A stretch of 64,000 nucleotides of DNA, from positions 13,137,001 through 13,201,000 of the forward strand of contig NC_056540.1 of assembly GCF_910596095.1 (NCBI RefSeq), read 5' to 3'. Shown in pieces: positions 13,101 to 21,389 of this stretch. The DNA is from Thunnus maccoyii. Lineage: Eukaryota > Chordata > Actinopteri > Scombriformes > Scombridae. Every line of letters begins with the position of its first letter. Position 1 is the stretch's first letter. A program made the position numbers and the translations under genes. The notes under the pieces are model-generated. The model did no database searches, was not told the origin of the DNA, and saw nothing but the letters and a program-made list of their open reading frames with translations.

Positions 13101-14332
13101 GTTTTGGCCTGCCGCTGACAGACCATAGTCATCCTCTTCAGAGTAAATCTAATAGCTCTTGTGTTGATGAGTCCACTCCTCAGTCTGTTAATAAGAGTGG
13201 AATTCTTTCTCAAAGTGACAGCACGGCTAGGTCACTCAGGTACCAGAGATCTGAGAGCCAATCACAATCATCCATAAATGCTTCAGATAAAGTAGAGTTA
13301 CAACCACCGAACAGAGGGACACCTACCATTACAAGCGCTGTGATGCCTTTACCTGATGCAGGCCTAATAAAGCAAACAGACACAGAAGAGGCATCAACAC
13401 CTGTAGAGGAGAGCTGGATGCCTTCCAGTCTACCAGAGTTCAGCCAGTCACAGCCAGGAGAGTACTCTGACTTAGCAAGTCCTGAGAGGGAGATTGCAAG
13501 GTCATACTCCCGTGTGGGTGAAACACTGGAGTGCCACACTCTGGTGAAAGGCCTAAGATCCTACGATGCCTTGTCACCCCCAACATCCCCACTACCACGA
13601 CCTGCACCAAGCCTCTGCTCCAAGTGGAGGAAAGAGAGAGAGGGTGACTTTCGAGAGGGGACAACTCCAATGTCTCCTACATCAAAGGAGGAGACTCGAA
13701 ATATGAAGAACCCTGTGCGTAGTGGGATAGGGGCCAAGAGGGGACTTGTGTCACGTGTGGGACCTTCCAATAGCACAGGCATTCCTAGGGTGCGCTCCAA
13801 AACTGAGCCTTCAAATGGAGCCCCAGCCCCAACCAACCCACCCACTCCTAGCCGTCTGTCTGCTCCTCGCAGCCTATCCATGCGCTCATCCCCTGTCACA
13901 CGGCCTGCTGCTGCTGCTGTCCAGGCAGATGTGAAACGAAGTAATAGCGCACGTGAGAGGACACAGACTGTAAGTGAGCCACAGACTCCAGGAAAGTCCA
14001 CTCTGACCCGCAGAGTCTCAGACAGATCTCTGCCCGATAAAGTCTCAGGCAACACCCAACCAGCCTTCGTCAGAGGAACTCCTCTCCGTGTGTCTAAACG
14101 AGTCGCCCCAAACTCTGAGACTCAGGTTCCCTCCCAGCCTCGCACTGCCCACAGCCCGTCCTCTGCCACAGCCAAGACCATACGCACGGCTGTCATATCC
14201 GCAGCCAGACATAAAACTGCTAAGACAACAAGCACAAGCGTCTCACCAGCTAGCTCTAAAATCCCTACAGCTTCACGAATACCTGGTCCCAAAATGCCTC
14301 GAGCTACTACAGCTCCGCCACTGTGGAGGTGA
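6660..14332 (+). CDS. fhdc1: FH2-domain formin, FHDC1 family (11 coding exons, 1106 aa)
   Basis: Coding exons are 6660-7136, 7248-7309, 9611-9713, 9966-10051, 10317-10417, 10707-10777, 10994-11101, 11480-11550, 11821-11938, 12106-12270 and 12374-14332. All junctions are GT-AG and phases match, giving 3321 nt. Order in the protein: a short N-terminus; a polyproline FH1-like stretch at residues 44-69; an FH2 domain at about 85-460; then a Ser/Thr/Pro-rich basic tail of about 640 residues from one large exon. The FH2 has a lasso-like LRKLNW...VW segment (W91, W106), [16 protein letters not shown] and GYSGNAAGF followed by KLADTK (317-322). These match human FHDC1 (1143 aa), an actin nucleator/bundler whose tail binds microtubules and which affects the Golgi and cilia. 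The GTPase-binding and DAD elements of diaphanous formins are not apparent. Teleosts carry several fhdc paralogues, so the symbol is to family level. The start could instead be Met35 at 6762. Confidence 0.95.
7248..7309 (+). CDS. fhdc1: fhdc1 exon 3 (FH2)
   Basis: The acceptor tttacag ends at 7247 and the donor is gtaagc at 7310. It encodes 20 codons plus two bases (residues 160-179), including the hallmark [12 protein letters not shown] segment, nearly identical to human FHDC1 [12 protein letters not shown]. It is too short to stand out as an open frame. Confidence 0.93.
7331..8002. mobile_element. hAT-like non-autonomous transposon in fhdc1 intron (interrupted)
   Basis: The ends are TAGAGCTG at the left and, on the reverse strand, TAGTGCTG at the right. 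They are flanked by near-identical 8-bp direct repeats, tttctaac (7323-7330) and ttactaac (8003-8010). Its many AATTAATC-type stretches match an abundant teleost repeat with TAGRGCTGCAAC ends. It has no coding capacity. It is split by a second copy of the same family at 7489-7828; the remainder resumes at about 7829. Confidence 0.75.
7489..7828. mobile_element. Second hAT-like element nested inside the first, opposite orientation
   Basis: It starts TAGGGCTGCAAC and ends ...CGACTAATCTTTGCA, with the last bases of the end lost. Left flank atatcatt (7481-7488) is partly repeated on the right as atcatt (7829-7834). The body runs in the opposite orientation to the host copy. Confidence 0.7.
8011..9610 (+). 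other. fhdc1 intron sequence without further genes
   Basis: This is the remainder of the largest coding intron (7310-9610) to the right of the nested transposons. No exon signals or recognised elements were seen. Confidence 0.6.
9611..9713 (+). CDS. fhdc1: fhdc1 exon 4 (FH2)
   Basis: The acceptor ttttccacag ends at 9610 and the donor is gtaaag at 9714. One base completes Met180, followed by 34 codons (residues 181-214) matching the family's IVEDI...YG.E.L...LP...E segment. Confidence 0.93.
9966..10051 (+). CDS. fhdc1: fhdc1 exon 5 (FH2)
   Basis: The acceptor ctctcag ends at 9965 and the donor is gtacac at 10052. Residues 215-242 plus two bases of Ser243. It carries the LRRFSG...L..PD.F...L.EVP pattern, equivalent to human KLKAFSGD...ADSFLYGLIQVP. 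Confidence 0.9.
10317..10417 (+). CDS. fhdc1: fhdc1 exon 6 (FH2)
   Basis: The acceptor ccattag ends at 10316 and the donor is gtaaag at 10418. Residues 244-276 start [14 protein letters not shown], corresponding to human YSLRIEAMVLKKEF. One base of Glu277 is carried over. Confidence 0.92.
10707..10777 (+). CDS. fhdc1: fhdc1 exon 7 (FH2, GNYMNA motif)
   Basis: The acceptor ttctag ends at 10706 and the donor is gtgagt at 10778. Residues 278-300 read [18 protein letters not shown] followed by NYMNA, the most conserved formin signature region. Confidence 0.94.
10994..11101 (+). CDS. fhdc1: fhdc1 exon 8 (FH2 core)
   Basis: The acceptor cttctcag ends at 10993 and the donor is gtaaga at 11102. Residues 301-336 contain [15 protein letters not shown] and [12 protein letters not shown]. 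The [12 protein letters not shown] stretch is identical in human FHDC1. The conserved lysines of KLADTK (317, 322) lie in the actin-contacting part of formin FH2 domains. Confidence 0.95.
11480..11550 (+). CDS. fhdc1: fhdc1 exon 9 (FH2)
   Basis: The acceptor gccacag ends at 11479 and the donor is gtcagt at 11551. Residues 337-359 begin [12 protein letters not shown], matching human EAQKKDTILLNF. Two bases of Arg360 are carried over. Confidence 0.92.
11821..11938 (+). CDS. fhdc1: fhdc1 exon 10 (FH2, helical)
   Basis: The acceptor ttgttttcag ends at 11820 and the donor is gtataa at 11939. Residues 361-399 form a charged helical segment with [11 protein letters not shown], corresponding to human TKSLKENIQ. 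Confidence 0.9.
12106..12270 (+). CDS. fhdc1: fhdc1 exon 11 (end of FH2)
   Basis: The acceptor gtgtgcag ends at 12105 and the donor is gttaga at 12271. Residues 400-454 include [16 protein letters not shown], equivalent to human IDFFCEDKKTMKLDEC, and the CHRFQRAVQ helix that closes the FH2 domain. Confidence 0.93.
12374..14332 (+). CDS. fhdc1: fhdc1 last coding exon: post-FH2 helix and long disordered tail
   Basis: The acceptor tctacag ends at 12373 and the stop TGA is at 14330-14332. It opens with a charged helix (residues 455-475, [18 protein letters not shown]) that continues the FH2 tail, as in human FHDC1. The rest is low-complexity, rich in Ser, Thr, Pro and Arg, with many SP/TP sites. 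The last third is strongly basic. Close to the end are SKIP (1082-1085) and SRIP (1088-1091), and TGIP lies at 922-925; these resemble EB1-binding SxIP motifs. One giant tail exon also fits the family. Confidence 0.95.
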   Translation, partial: ENAERELKEQKRLERQREMGGKRRSLAICTGLDLSLNLAREPHIQENQDELEKLLEKNLSYTWSRRSLRSSDSRRHSQTLQSDAHLHITSIPKSFPELGSSPTSASYHSNSSSDHETTAVLCSSPEMDGTCSPVDQGNVLGRGSRAQPHQTTNQSMEPSFNHSQHGRSFTVKQQGPESVSYVLQGQLKATETCGLKKQAEMSREHMASMNIESSPSPCTNSGAINTDTTALCGKSQPSTQRHSFGLPLTDHSHPLQSKSNSSCVDESTPQSVNKSGILSQSDSTARSLRYQRSESQSQSSINASDKVELQPPNRGTPTITSAVMPLPDAGLIKQTDTEEASTPVEESWMPSSLPEFSQSQPGEYSDLASPEREIARSYSRVGETLECHTLVKGLRSYDALSPPTSPLPRPAPSLCSKWRKEREGDFREGTTPMSPTSKEETRNMKNPVRSGIGAKRGLVSRVGPSNSTGIPRVRSKTEPSNGAPAPTNPPTPSRLSAPRSLSMRSSPVTRPAAAAVQADVKRSNSARERTQTVSEPQTPGKSTLTRRVSDRSLPDKVSGNTQPAFVRGTPLRVSKRVAPNSETQVPSQPRTAHSPSSATAKTIRTAVISAARHKTAKTTSTSVSPASSKIPTASRIPGPKMPRATTAPPLWR

Positions 14333-15075
14333 TAGGAGTGAAAAAGTGCAGTTTGTACAAAAGTCTCATGCCTTTATGGATTGCTGTCAAATACATAACT
14401 TGCAGGTCACTTTTGAGTCATCAGTAGATTTCTGGTCTTGATCATCTCTAGTTCCACTAAATTCTACTTCTATGAAATGGTTGTAGTGATGTGCTTCTAC
14501 ATTTGTGAGAAGCTACACTGATAGCATTTCATGCACCAGCAGAACAGTATATCCTCTACATCCTACCTCTTTTCACATCCATTTGTGTCCTATGCAGGCA
14601 ATAGGATACTATAAGAAGACCCATCTTAACTGTTCATATGTAGAGCAATTCACATCAGTAAAATGCAGCCAAGTGAACACTATCCTGTGCCTAGTCAGTG
14701 CTACAAGTATGCTTTTAAGAATTGTAATCTGGGAAACTGTTTCAATCTCTCTGGCATTTAATTTTATTTTAGGGAATTGTCCAAATGTTTTGAATACTGT
14801 GATCCTTCTGCTAAGTGATCGTTGCGTTATCACACTGTCTCTACAGTCTGAACAGAACTCGGTACAATGTTGAACTCTTCATCCTCTTGTTGAGACGCCT
14901 CATCGTTCTGATGCACTTTACAAACTGAAGAGGAGGCCGCAAGGAGATGATTTATGTAATTTTTGTTTTATATAAAAAGATTCTATAACTTTATTGAATA
15001 GCATTGCGTGTTATTCACTGTATTACGTGGATTTGTAAATAAGAAAAGACGAATAAATGCGGTGATATGGATAGT
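14333..15075 (+). other. fhdc1: 3' UTR of the fhdc1-like gene
   Basis: Non-coding sequence runs from the stop codon to just beyond the AATAAA at 15052-15057. It is AT-rich with no repeats I recognise. The cleavage site at about 15075 is an estimate. Confidence 0.6.
15052..15057 (+). terminator. fhdc1: Polyadenylation signal, fhdc1-like gene
   Basis: A canonical AATAAA lies about 720 bp after the stop and is followed by GT-rich sequence (ggatagtggtgttgttc) typical of a downstream element. Confidence 0.65.
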
Positions 15076-15079
15076 GGTG

Positions 15080-16300
15080 TTGTTCCTCTCTGAAAAAGGT
15101 GCTCATCAGCCAAATTAAAAACTACCTGTTTGTGTGTGTTGATGACATATTCTCACAGATGTTTTTTTAAATTTTGTATTCAAGGCGAGCACTTGCTTTA
15201 ACAGCCTTCACGTTCACGGTCCCCACTCTTCCTCCTCAACTTCTGCTCTTGCATCTTGCTGTCCTCTGTCTTCTTGTCACCCTCAGTTTTCTCTCCCTCT
15301 CATCTGGGCTCTCTCTTACTGCATCTCTTGACACAGTCACCCCCAATCCTGTCAGTGGCTGTTGTCATGGAAATGCTACAGACGTCCCGGGGAATCTCCT
15401 GGCAGAATAGTGGGGTGCAAGGGTTGGGGTGGAGGGTGACTGTGGGTGTAGGGTCCCAGTGGGAATTCTCTCTTTATAGGCCGCAGTGACGCCAGAACCT
15501 CTTGGGAAAGGCAATAAACTGGTGCCTCTTTGTGTTCTTGAGTGTCCGGTTGTCGGTCAGTGCTGGCCTCTTAACCTGCCTCAGTGTATAGAGGTGACAT
15601 CATCAGCGGGTCTCCAGGGGTGCAGGACAGAGTAGTCTAAAGTGAGACCTCTTTTAGTTGCCTTCGAGTATTCTGCTTGGATCTGAAAGCATTGGCTTAG
15701 AAAGAATAATGACTTGTCTAAAGGTGAATAAGTGATATATGGGCTTTAAGACCAGTGCTGACCAAAGAGAGGATGCGGTCCAACAGACAGGAGACAGGAT
15801 TGTTTTACGTTGAGTATGTATGCATAGACAGTGACACACACAGTGGCATTTAATGGTGAGAATGTAGCAAGTTCAAGAGAAAAGGGTAAAGCCAAAGCAA
15901 GAGTGCAGGCGTCCATGCATCCAGTCTCCTCTTGAAAGGTTAACAGACTGGTAAAATCCAGGAACAGCCTCCCTCATTGACAATGACAGTTAAAATGTTG
16001 GATAGGAGTCTGTCAGGTCAGGAAAACACTTTTCAGCAGGTGTCATTTTTGAGAGACAGGTTGCACAGTGTGTGGGTTTACATTATTTTAAAGTGATTAT
16101 TAGTCAGTTATTGGAGTCATCAGGTCACATGAATGGAAAATGAAGTTGTCCTTTATCATCTTTGCAGTCCAGAAAGAAATATATGTTGTCTCTTACACAG
16201 GAAAAATGTCATGCCAGACACTATTCATAAATCTGGCAGTTGAATGTGATACTGATTACAAGCAAATGTTTGTAGCTGGGTCCTTTGTCTGCATTAGTGG
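15080..16300. other. Intergenic sequence, no gene seen
   Basis: This is the left part of the space between the fhdc1-like and rhoG genes. Open frames are short and have no splice or family support. A C/T-rich stretch lies at about 15220-15320. Confidence 0.6.
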
Positions 16301-16303
16301 GAA

Positions 16304-17279
16304 CACTGGTGGAAAGTACTTCACTTGAGTACAGTTGTGTACTAAGTACATGTACTTGTGTATTTCCATTGTCTGCTACTTTATACTTCTACCAGACTAC
16401 ATTTCAGAGTCACACATTGTTTTACTCTGCAACATGTATTTAAAATATGTGGTTAGTAGTTAGTTTGAAGATTAAGATTTTACATAAAAAGTGTAAAATA
16501 AAACATGACACATTGTTACAGATTAACTATGCAACAGTATATAAAGTGATAATACTCCACCATGACCAGCTACATCATAAACATGCTGTTTACATGTTGA
16601 TGCATCAGTAGTATTGATACAATAATCCAATCAAATAACATAACACTATGAAAGGGCCCATTCTGCATGACTACCTCTACTTTATTTTTACGAAGGCATT
16701 TCTACTTTTACTTAAAGTCCCCCTCCAATCAAATATATATTTTTCTTCTTGTTCCTACAGTTGAATGTTTAAGCTTCACTGTGCAGAATGATGTATGTGC
16801 AGCGTTTGACTCTTGAAGGCTGTTTTCACATTCATCTGCTGAAAGTTAAAAGTTTTTCTGTGCTCACTGAAAATCCGATTTTTATGAGCAGGCCTATAAT
16901 CATGATTTGTGACATCACAAATAGTTTGGAAGCCAATTCTGGTCCAATATTCAACTTAAACAAGTGTGATGTGGAAACTTGAAGCCTCCAGTGCACAAAC
17001 ACTGAGAATGGGGTTTTCAGTGAAGTAGGAAACATCTTGTGTCCAACAGTTAAACTTCTAAAATGAAATATATTTACATGAATAGATTCTGGGATTTTTA
17101 ATGAGGGGGAAGGAGTAGATGCGATTTAAAGGATTTTAACAGTACAATTTAACTTATTTTGAGGAAAAATATCACACAAATTATTATTCAAAGTAGAGTC
17201 ATTTATATGCATATATCTTGTCAAACATGTGTGGATAGGATCTTTAAATAAAATATATCAATACTTACTCCACCACTTG
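16304..17279. mobile_element. Teleost interspersed repeat with terminal inverted repeats, split by an insertion
   Basis: The left end CACTGGTGGAAAGTACTT and the reverse complement of the right end, CAAGTGGTGGAGTAAGTATT, form imperfect inverted repeats. The left body (16304-16715) has the TACTTTATACTTCTAC...ACTACATTTCAGAG segments of a family very common in percomorph fishes. The body resumes at about 17244 after the inserted element and is deleted before the right end. It has no coding capacity. Confidence 0.7.
16712..17247. mobile_element. TTAA-bounded MITE inserted into the repeat at 16304-17279
   Basis: The left end TTAAAGTCCCCCTCC and the reverse complement of the right end, TTAAAGATCCTATCC, form inverted repeats starting at TTAA. 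The TTAA is present at both borders, as expected for a target duplication of piggyBac type. Flanking sequences on both sides belong to the same host repeat. No coding capacity was seen. Confidence 0.65.
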
Positions 17280-17500
17280 CTAAGTCACATCACTTGAGAT
17301 GGAAGACAAATAATACTTTATTTAACAATTATTCTTCCTGTCGCCAAATTTCAGAATACAGTTTTCAACACAACTCACAGTGAGGTTTAAATCATAGAAA
17401 CGTTTTCATCTTAACTCATATTAGTATTTCTTTATGTTGTGTGTTCTATGTTATTAAGCATTTTAAGTTTCACTATCAATGAAAAGTGCAAATTAAGTGT

Positions 17501-17552
17501 ATTATTATGATTATGATTATGATTATGATGATGATTATTATTATTATTATTA
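17501..17552. repeat. ATT/GATTAT microsatellite
   Basis: GATTAT and ATT units follow each other about 60 bp upstream of the rhoG promoter motif. Confidence 0.85.
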
Positions 17553-17569
17553 AAGTCAGAATGGCTTAA

Positions 17570-17585
17570 CACTGCCATCTAGTGT
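17570..17585 (-). promoter_or_regulatory. Candidate CTCF-like site upstream of rhoG
   Basis: The minus strand reads ACACTAGATGGCAGTG, close to the CTCF core CCACYAGRKGGCRS. This is a single motif match with no other support. Confidence 0.35.
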
Positions 17586-17611
17586 CATGGAAACAACTAT
17601 CACAAAATGAA

Positions 17612-17630
17612 ACTACAACTCCCGGCTTGC
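17612..17630 (+). promoter_or_regulatory. rhog: ZNF143/Staf-like promoter motif of rhoG
   Basis: ACTACAACTCCCGGCTTGC is a near match to the Staf/ZNF143 consensus ACTACAATTCCCAGMATGC, a core-promoter element of vertebrate housekeeping genes. It lies about 30 bp upstream of the first-exon ATG, where a start site would be expected. No TATA box is seen. Confidence 0.7.
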
Positions 17631-17639
17631 ATTGTTTCC

Positions 17640-17727
17640 GTACGTCTCTTTTTACGTAATGGACAGCTCCCCGGATGCGGCTGTGATTGACTATACCAGG
17701 CAAAAAGAGATCGAAAGCCAAGTGGCG
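17640..17727 (+). other. rhog: Probable rhoG exon 1 (5' UTR)
   Basis: A short block sits directly downstream of the Staf-like motif and ends at a consensus donor, gtggcg|gtaagt. It pairs with the acceptor ttgtcag at 18323-18329 before the coding exon, which fits the usual RHOG layout of a non-coding exon followed by a single coding exon. The left edge is approximate. It carries the start of a strong upstream ORF. Confidence 0.65.
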
Positions 17728-18353
17728 GTAAGTCACAAAACCCTTCAAATTTCCTTGTTACAGCAAATTTCTACCTCTAGGACATGTATTAGAATAGAAT
17801 GTAATTTTCCGAGTAACTTGTAGGGAGTTGTCGGGTCGTGAACAGACCTTTTTAACATGTGGCTTGCAAATTAACTTTCAACTTGTTTGCTAACTAGCTA
17901 GCTTGTTAACCACCAAAGGCGCTAGTTCCTTAGCCTGATGCTAGCCAGTGGGGAACGCCTAGTATCCTAAAGTGATCAGGGCGACAAAATAAACGCCAGA
18001 GAATCGCCGTCTCGCTTTCGATTCAATTGTTGTAGTGTAATCAATCACCAGTGATTTGAACTTTCCAGAAGTTCTTGATAAATGGACGGCTGAATCTGTA
18101 GCTAAGCTATGTAACGTTAATTACGTCGATGAGCTAATGTTGGCGGCGGCTAGCTGGTTTGCTAGCTGGGTAAAAAGCTGTATGAACTGTCTCTTCAGAG
18201 TTATAGGCCAGCAGTTTCTCCCTAATCAATTAAAGTTGAACAATTAGTGCCATATCATTTAGCTTAGCTTCACAGAGTTGGAGTATTGTAATTGGTAGTC
18301 ACCCAGGTGCCCTTTTTTTCTGTTGTCAGGTGCTGCAGCCCCAGTGGTCGTAG
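17659..18353 (+). CDS. Upstream ORF (30 codons, two segments) in the rhoG leader
   Basis: The segments are 17659-17727 (23 codons) and 18330-18353 (7 codons plus TAG), in phase across the predicted intron. The ATG has a strong context (G at -3, G at +4). The peptide begins [15 protein letters not shown] and is acidic at its N-terminus; I do not recognise it. It ends 5 nt before the rhoG ATG. It may lower GTPase translation or encode a small protein. Its reality depends on the predicted splice. Confidence 0.45.
17728..18329 (+). other. rhog: rhoG intron 1
   Basis: The donor is gtaagt at 17728; the acceptor is a pyrimidine run followed by ttgtcag ending at 18329. It contains several GCTAGC-rich palindromic stretches (about 17885-17945 and 18140-18170). 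No gene is seen. Confidence 0.6.
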
Positions 18354-18358
18354 GCAGG

Positions 18359-18934
18359 ATGCAGACCATAAAGTGTGTGGTGGTGGGTGATGGGGCAGTG
18401 GGTAAAACCTGCCTACTCATCTCTTACACCACCAACGCCTTTCCCGAAGAATACATTCCCACAGTGTTTGACAATTACAGCGCTCAGATGAGCGTTGATG
18501 GCCGTACTGTCAGCCTCAACTTGTGGGACACAGCAGGCCAGGAGGAGTATGACCGCCTGCGCACTCTCTCCTATCCCCAGACCAACGTCTTCATCATCTG
18601 CTTTTCCATTGGCAGCCCCTCCTCCCATGCCAACGTCCGGCACAAGTGGCATCCTGAGGTGTCTCACCACTGCCCCAACGTCCCCATCCTCCTGGTGGGC
18701 ACCAAGAGAGACCTGAGGAGCGATGCAGAAACGGTAAAGAAGCTGAAGGAGCAGGGCCTGGCTCCCACCACCCAGCAGCAGGGCAATGCCCTCGCCAAGC
18801 AGATCGGGGCTGTTAAATACATGGAGTGTTCAGCTCTGCTGCAGGAAGGTGTCAGGGAGGTGTTTGCTGAAGCTGTGAGAGCGGTGTTGTATCCAGTCAC
18901 GAAAAAGAACACCAAGAAGTGTGTGCTGTTGTAA
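18359..18934 (+). CDS. rhog: RhoG-type Rho-family small GTPase (191 aa)
   Basis: A complete single-exon frame. Motifs: P-loop GDGAVGKT (10-17), switch I with YIPTVFDNY including Thr35, switch [14 protein letters not shown] including Gln61, the guanine-specificity TKRD (115-118), ECSA, and a C-terminal CVLL prenylation box (Leu favours geranylgeranylation) preceded by lysines. RHWHPEV-type and [12 protein letters not shown] segments and [10 protein letters not shown]...[14 protein letters not shown] mark it as RhoG rather than Rac or Cdc42. Length equals human RHOG. RhoG signals through ELMO/DOCK to Rac in ruffling, engulfment and migration. The true start is Met at 18359 (A at -3); the open frame continues upstream to the splice acceptor without another ATG. 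Teleosts have several rhog paralogues, so the suffix is uncertain. Confidence 0.97.
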   Translation: MQTIKCVVVGDGAVGKTCLLISYTTNAFPEEYIPTVFDNYSAQMSVDGRTVSLNLWDTAGQEEYDRLRTLSYPQTNVFIICFSIGSPSSHANVRHKWHPEVSHHCPNVPILLVGTKRDLRSDAETVKKLKEQGLAPTTQQQGNALAKQIGAVKYMECSALLQEGVREVFAEAVRAVLYPVTKKNTKKCVLL

Positions 18935-21109
18935 TAAACGGTTCCCAGATTTGGACTGTGGAGGGGGATGATGGGGGATCCACAGATGCAAAGAGAGGCT
19001 GAGGAACGAAGGTCGTCATCTGGCTGCCTCCATGCCACCTCCAGCAGTTAAGACTTCGTTTTTCAGCTCTTCTGCTACTCCTCTCTTCCTTATTCATCTC
19101 CTGGAGGATTTCATGCCGTTGCCAACATCACCAAAGTGACAATGCCAAAATGGGGGCAACAGACCGGATCTCCTCTATTTTTCTTACATTTTAACTTTTG
19201 ATATTTACACTTTCTTCCAATTTTACATCTGTTCTAGATTTATAGCTTCTCTGCTTTGCCTTACAAAATGCTGATCATGGTTGTCACAAGCCATAATAAC
19301 ATCCAAACCAACCAACCGAGCTACCCTGTTTGACTGGAGAGAAGAGATCTACCTTTGTTCAGGTGGAGAAATAGTGACTACCTCATACTTCTCACCTAGG
19401 TTGCATCTCATGAGTCTCAAGCAACTTCACCATTATGAATGCTTTGACTTGCCTATTTAGATGTAATAAACAACCAAGTAGAGGGTGAGCAAGTTTTAAT
19501 TTCAAGCAGCTTGAGTCCAGACAAGGTGTGATGACTCCCGGACAAATGCCAGTTCCCCTTAACCAGTATGCACAGATTAGAGTTTCAACTCTAAAGCTGC
19601 AGTTCCCCTTGTGCTCAGTCTGGCATGTTAGAGCTGTCTGGCAGGCTGTCCTTCCAGCCTCTCTCACTGCTCTCTCACTGCCACGCATGGAAGAGCCAGT
19701 AGGCCTTTGAAGATAAGCTGGACCCATTAAAAGCAGCCGACCATTTGCCCTCTTCAGTAATAGAGGAGCAGGTGTAGTAAGGCCTCTGCCAAATTAACCC
19801 ATGCTGGTACTGGATTTCTCAAGCGGACGGTCAGAAAGTCAGGTTGTCGTACAAGCTCTCCTCTGTCTACGTCTTACTCTTGAGACTCACACCGAGTGCC
19901 ATTAAAAACATGCCTAAGAATGACCTTTTTGACAGGGTGGGGGGTCACAGAGACTGTATTTTGTCTAATTATGTTGAATTTACTCTGTAAATTTACTCCT
20001 CAAATGTTTTTTAACCTACGAGTGCGGTTATGGCCAAAGTTGAATATATTTTTTGTAATAGCCTATGTTTATTTGATCAGTAAGATTGTTTGTGTGTTGT
20101 AGTAAATACTCAGATTTGTTAAACCAGAACTCCATGACGACCCTTTGTCAATTGCGTTATTGCCTTACATTTAAGGTCAGCAGACTATGACCACTGCATA
20201 ATTGATTCAGTATAGCATATAATACCAGAATATGTTTAAACTGGCTTGTGCTAGGCTATATATTTCTTTTCCTATGTTGTCTGATTTAGTTGAATTATCA
20301 CTTCATCTTGGAAGAAGCAGTGTCATAGCTGCCTTGTTAATTTTTCTACCATGTAACAGCAGTGTATCTACAATATGATAGGAGCCTTTTATTTGGTCGG
20401 GTGCCTTATCTTAACCAAAGACCACAGCAGCGCTCCGTTGTCAAACCCGAAGGTTCTCATTATAGTGCCACGAGACCTTTTCAAAATACAGGTCCAACCA
20501 ACTCTGGGTTTCACTTTTTGTAATTTTTCAGAAGCTTTCTGCTTTTAGTTCCAGCCAGTAAACACACTTGCTCTTGCAGCCCTCCTTTATGAGACGCAGG
20601 TGCTAAACTGACATCTCGCTCAGCAAGTCTGTATGCATTTGTGAAACAAGAGCGTTCACGGCCCACAGCTCTTAACAGATTGTGGTTTACATCCCTGCAT
20701 TGCATGGTGCAGAGAGAGCAAAGGCACAAGCACAACTCGCACATAAAGTTAGCAAGTGCTGCGTTGGTGGAACGTGCCTTGTCACATCTGAGGATTTTTA
20801 TACATTTTATAAAAATATTTTTTTAAGTAATGACTGGTTGCTCATTTGTGCTTACAGCTGCCAGTAATAACAGCAACCCTTTTACTATAGTTATCTTCAT
20901 TTACTCATTCGAATGGATATATTACAAGTCAGCCTAGATTATGGCCTGTGTAAAGTTAGAATAAACGAAGTGCAACACGAGTGAGAGGTGTAGTGAAACA
21001 ACAGCAATGCGTGGTTTGAGATCTGCCAAAAGATGTGTGAAAATTTCCCAGATAGGCGTGTGGAAGGTTGAATGTAAGTACACAATACGTCAAACTGTCA
21101 ACTGTGGTG

Positions 21110-21112
<3 letters not shown>

Positions 21113-21140
<28 letters not shown>

Positions 21141-21141
21141 T
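21113..21141. repeat. Poly(T) run
   Basis: 29 consecutive T residues in the presumed rhoG 3' UTR. Confidence 0.9.
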
Positions 21142-21356
21142 GGCCATGTCCTAATTTCATTCAGATAACGCTGTTGAAGTGGAACATACACCTGTGGGCT
21201 TTGTCTGTGTCCCGGAGCTGTATGCTACCGTGCGCGTGGTACTACGCTTTTACACTGGGAACTTGATTTGTAGAAATCTGTTTGTAATTGTTTTATATAT
21301 AACAAAAGCATATTTGTATAAATGAACTAACAGTGAGATGATTTTAAATTATGCCA

Positions 21357-21362
21357 AATAAA
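21357..21362 (+). terminator. rhog: Distal polyadenylation signal of rhoG
   Basis: AATAAA is followed about 20-40 bp later by TG/T-rich sequence (ctgtatttgtttttcg) resembling a downstream element. Confidence 0.55.
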
Positions 21363-21389
21363 ATGGTGGTTAAAGCCAAGCGCTGTATT

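Larger units (their letters stand above)
18935..21385 (+). other. rhog: Long 3' UTR of rhoG
   Basis: About 2.4 kb without a supported gene runs from the stop to the AATAAA at 21357-21362. Other AATAAA hexamers at 18936 (overlapping the stop region), 19465 and 20961 could give shorter forms. A 29-nt T run lies at 21113-21141. Extent is inferred from the signals only. Confidence 0.5.

Noticed and set aside
13561..14055. 164-codon minus-strand frame
   Set aside because: It is antisense to the large last exon of the formin, with no splice context.
18323..18358. Twelve extra N-terminal codons for rhoG
   Set aside because: The frame opens at TTG inside the splice acceptor, and family members start at [10 protein letters not shown], matching 18359.
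18413..19038. Minus-strand frames over rhoG
   Set aside because: They are shadows of the well-supported GTPase frame.
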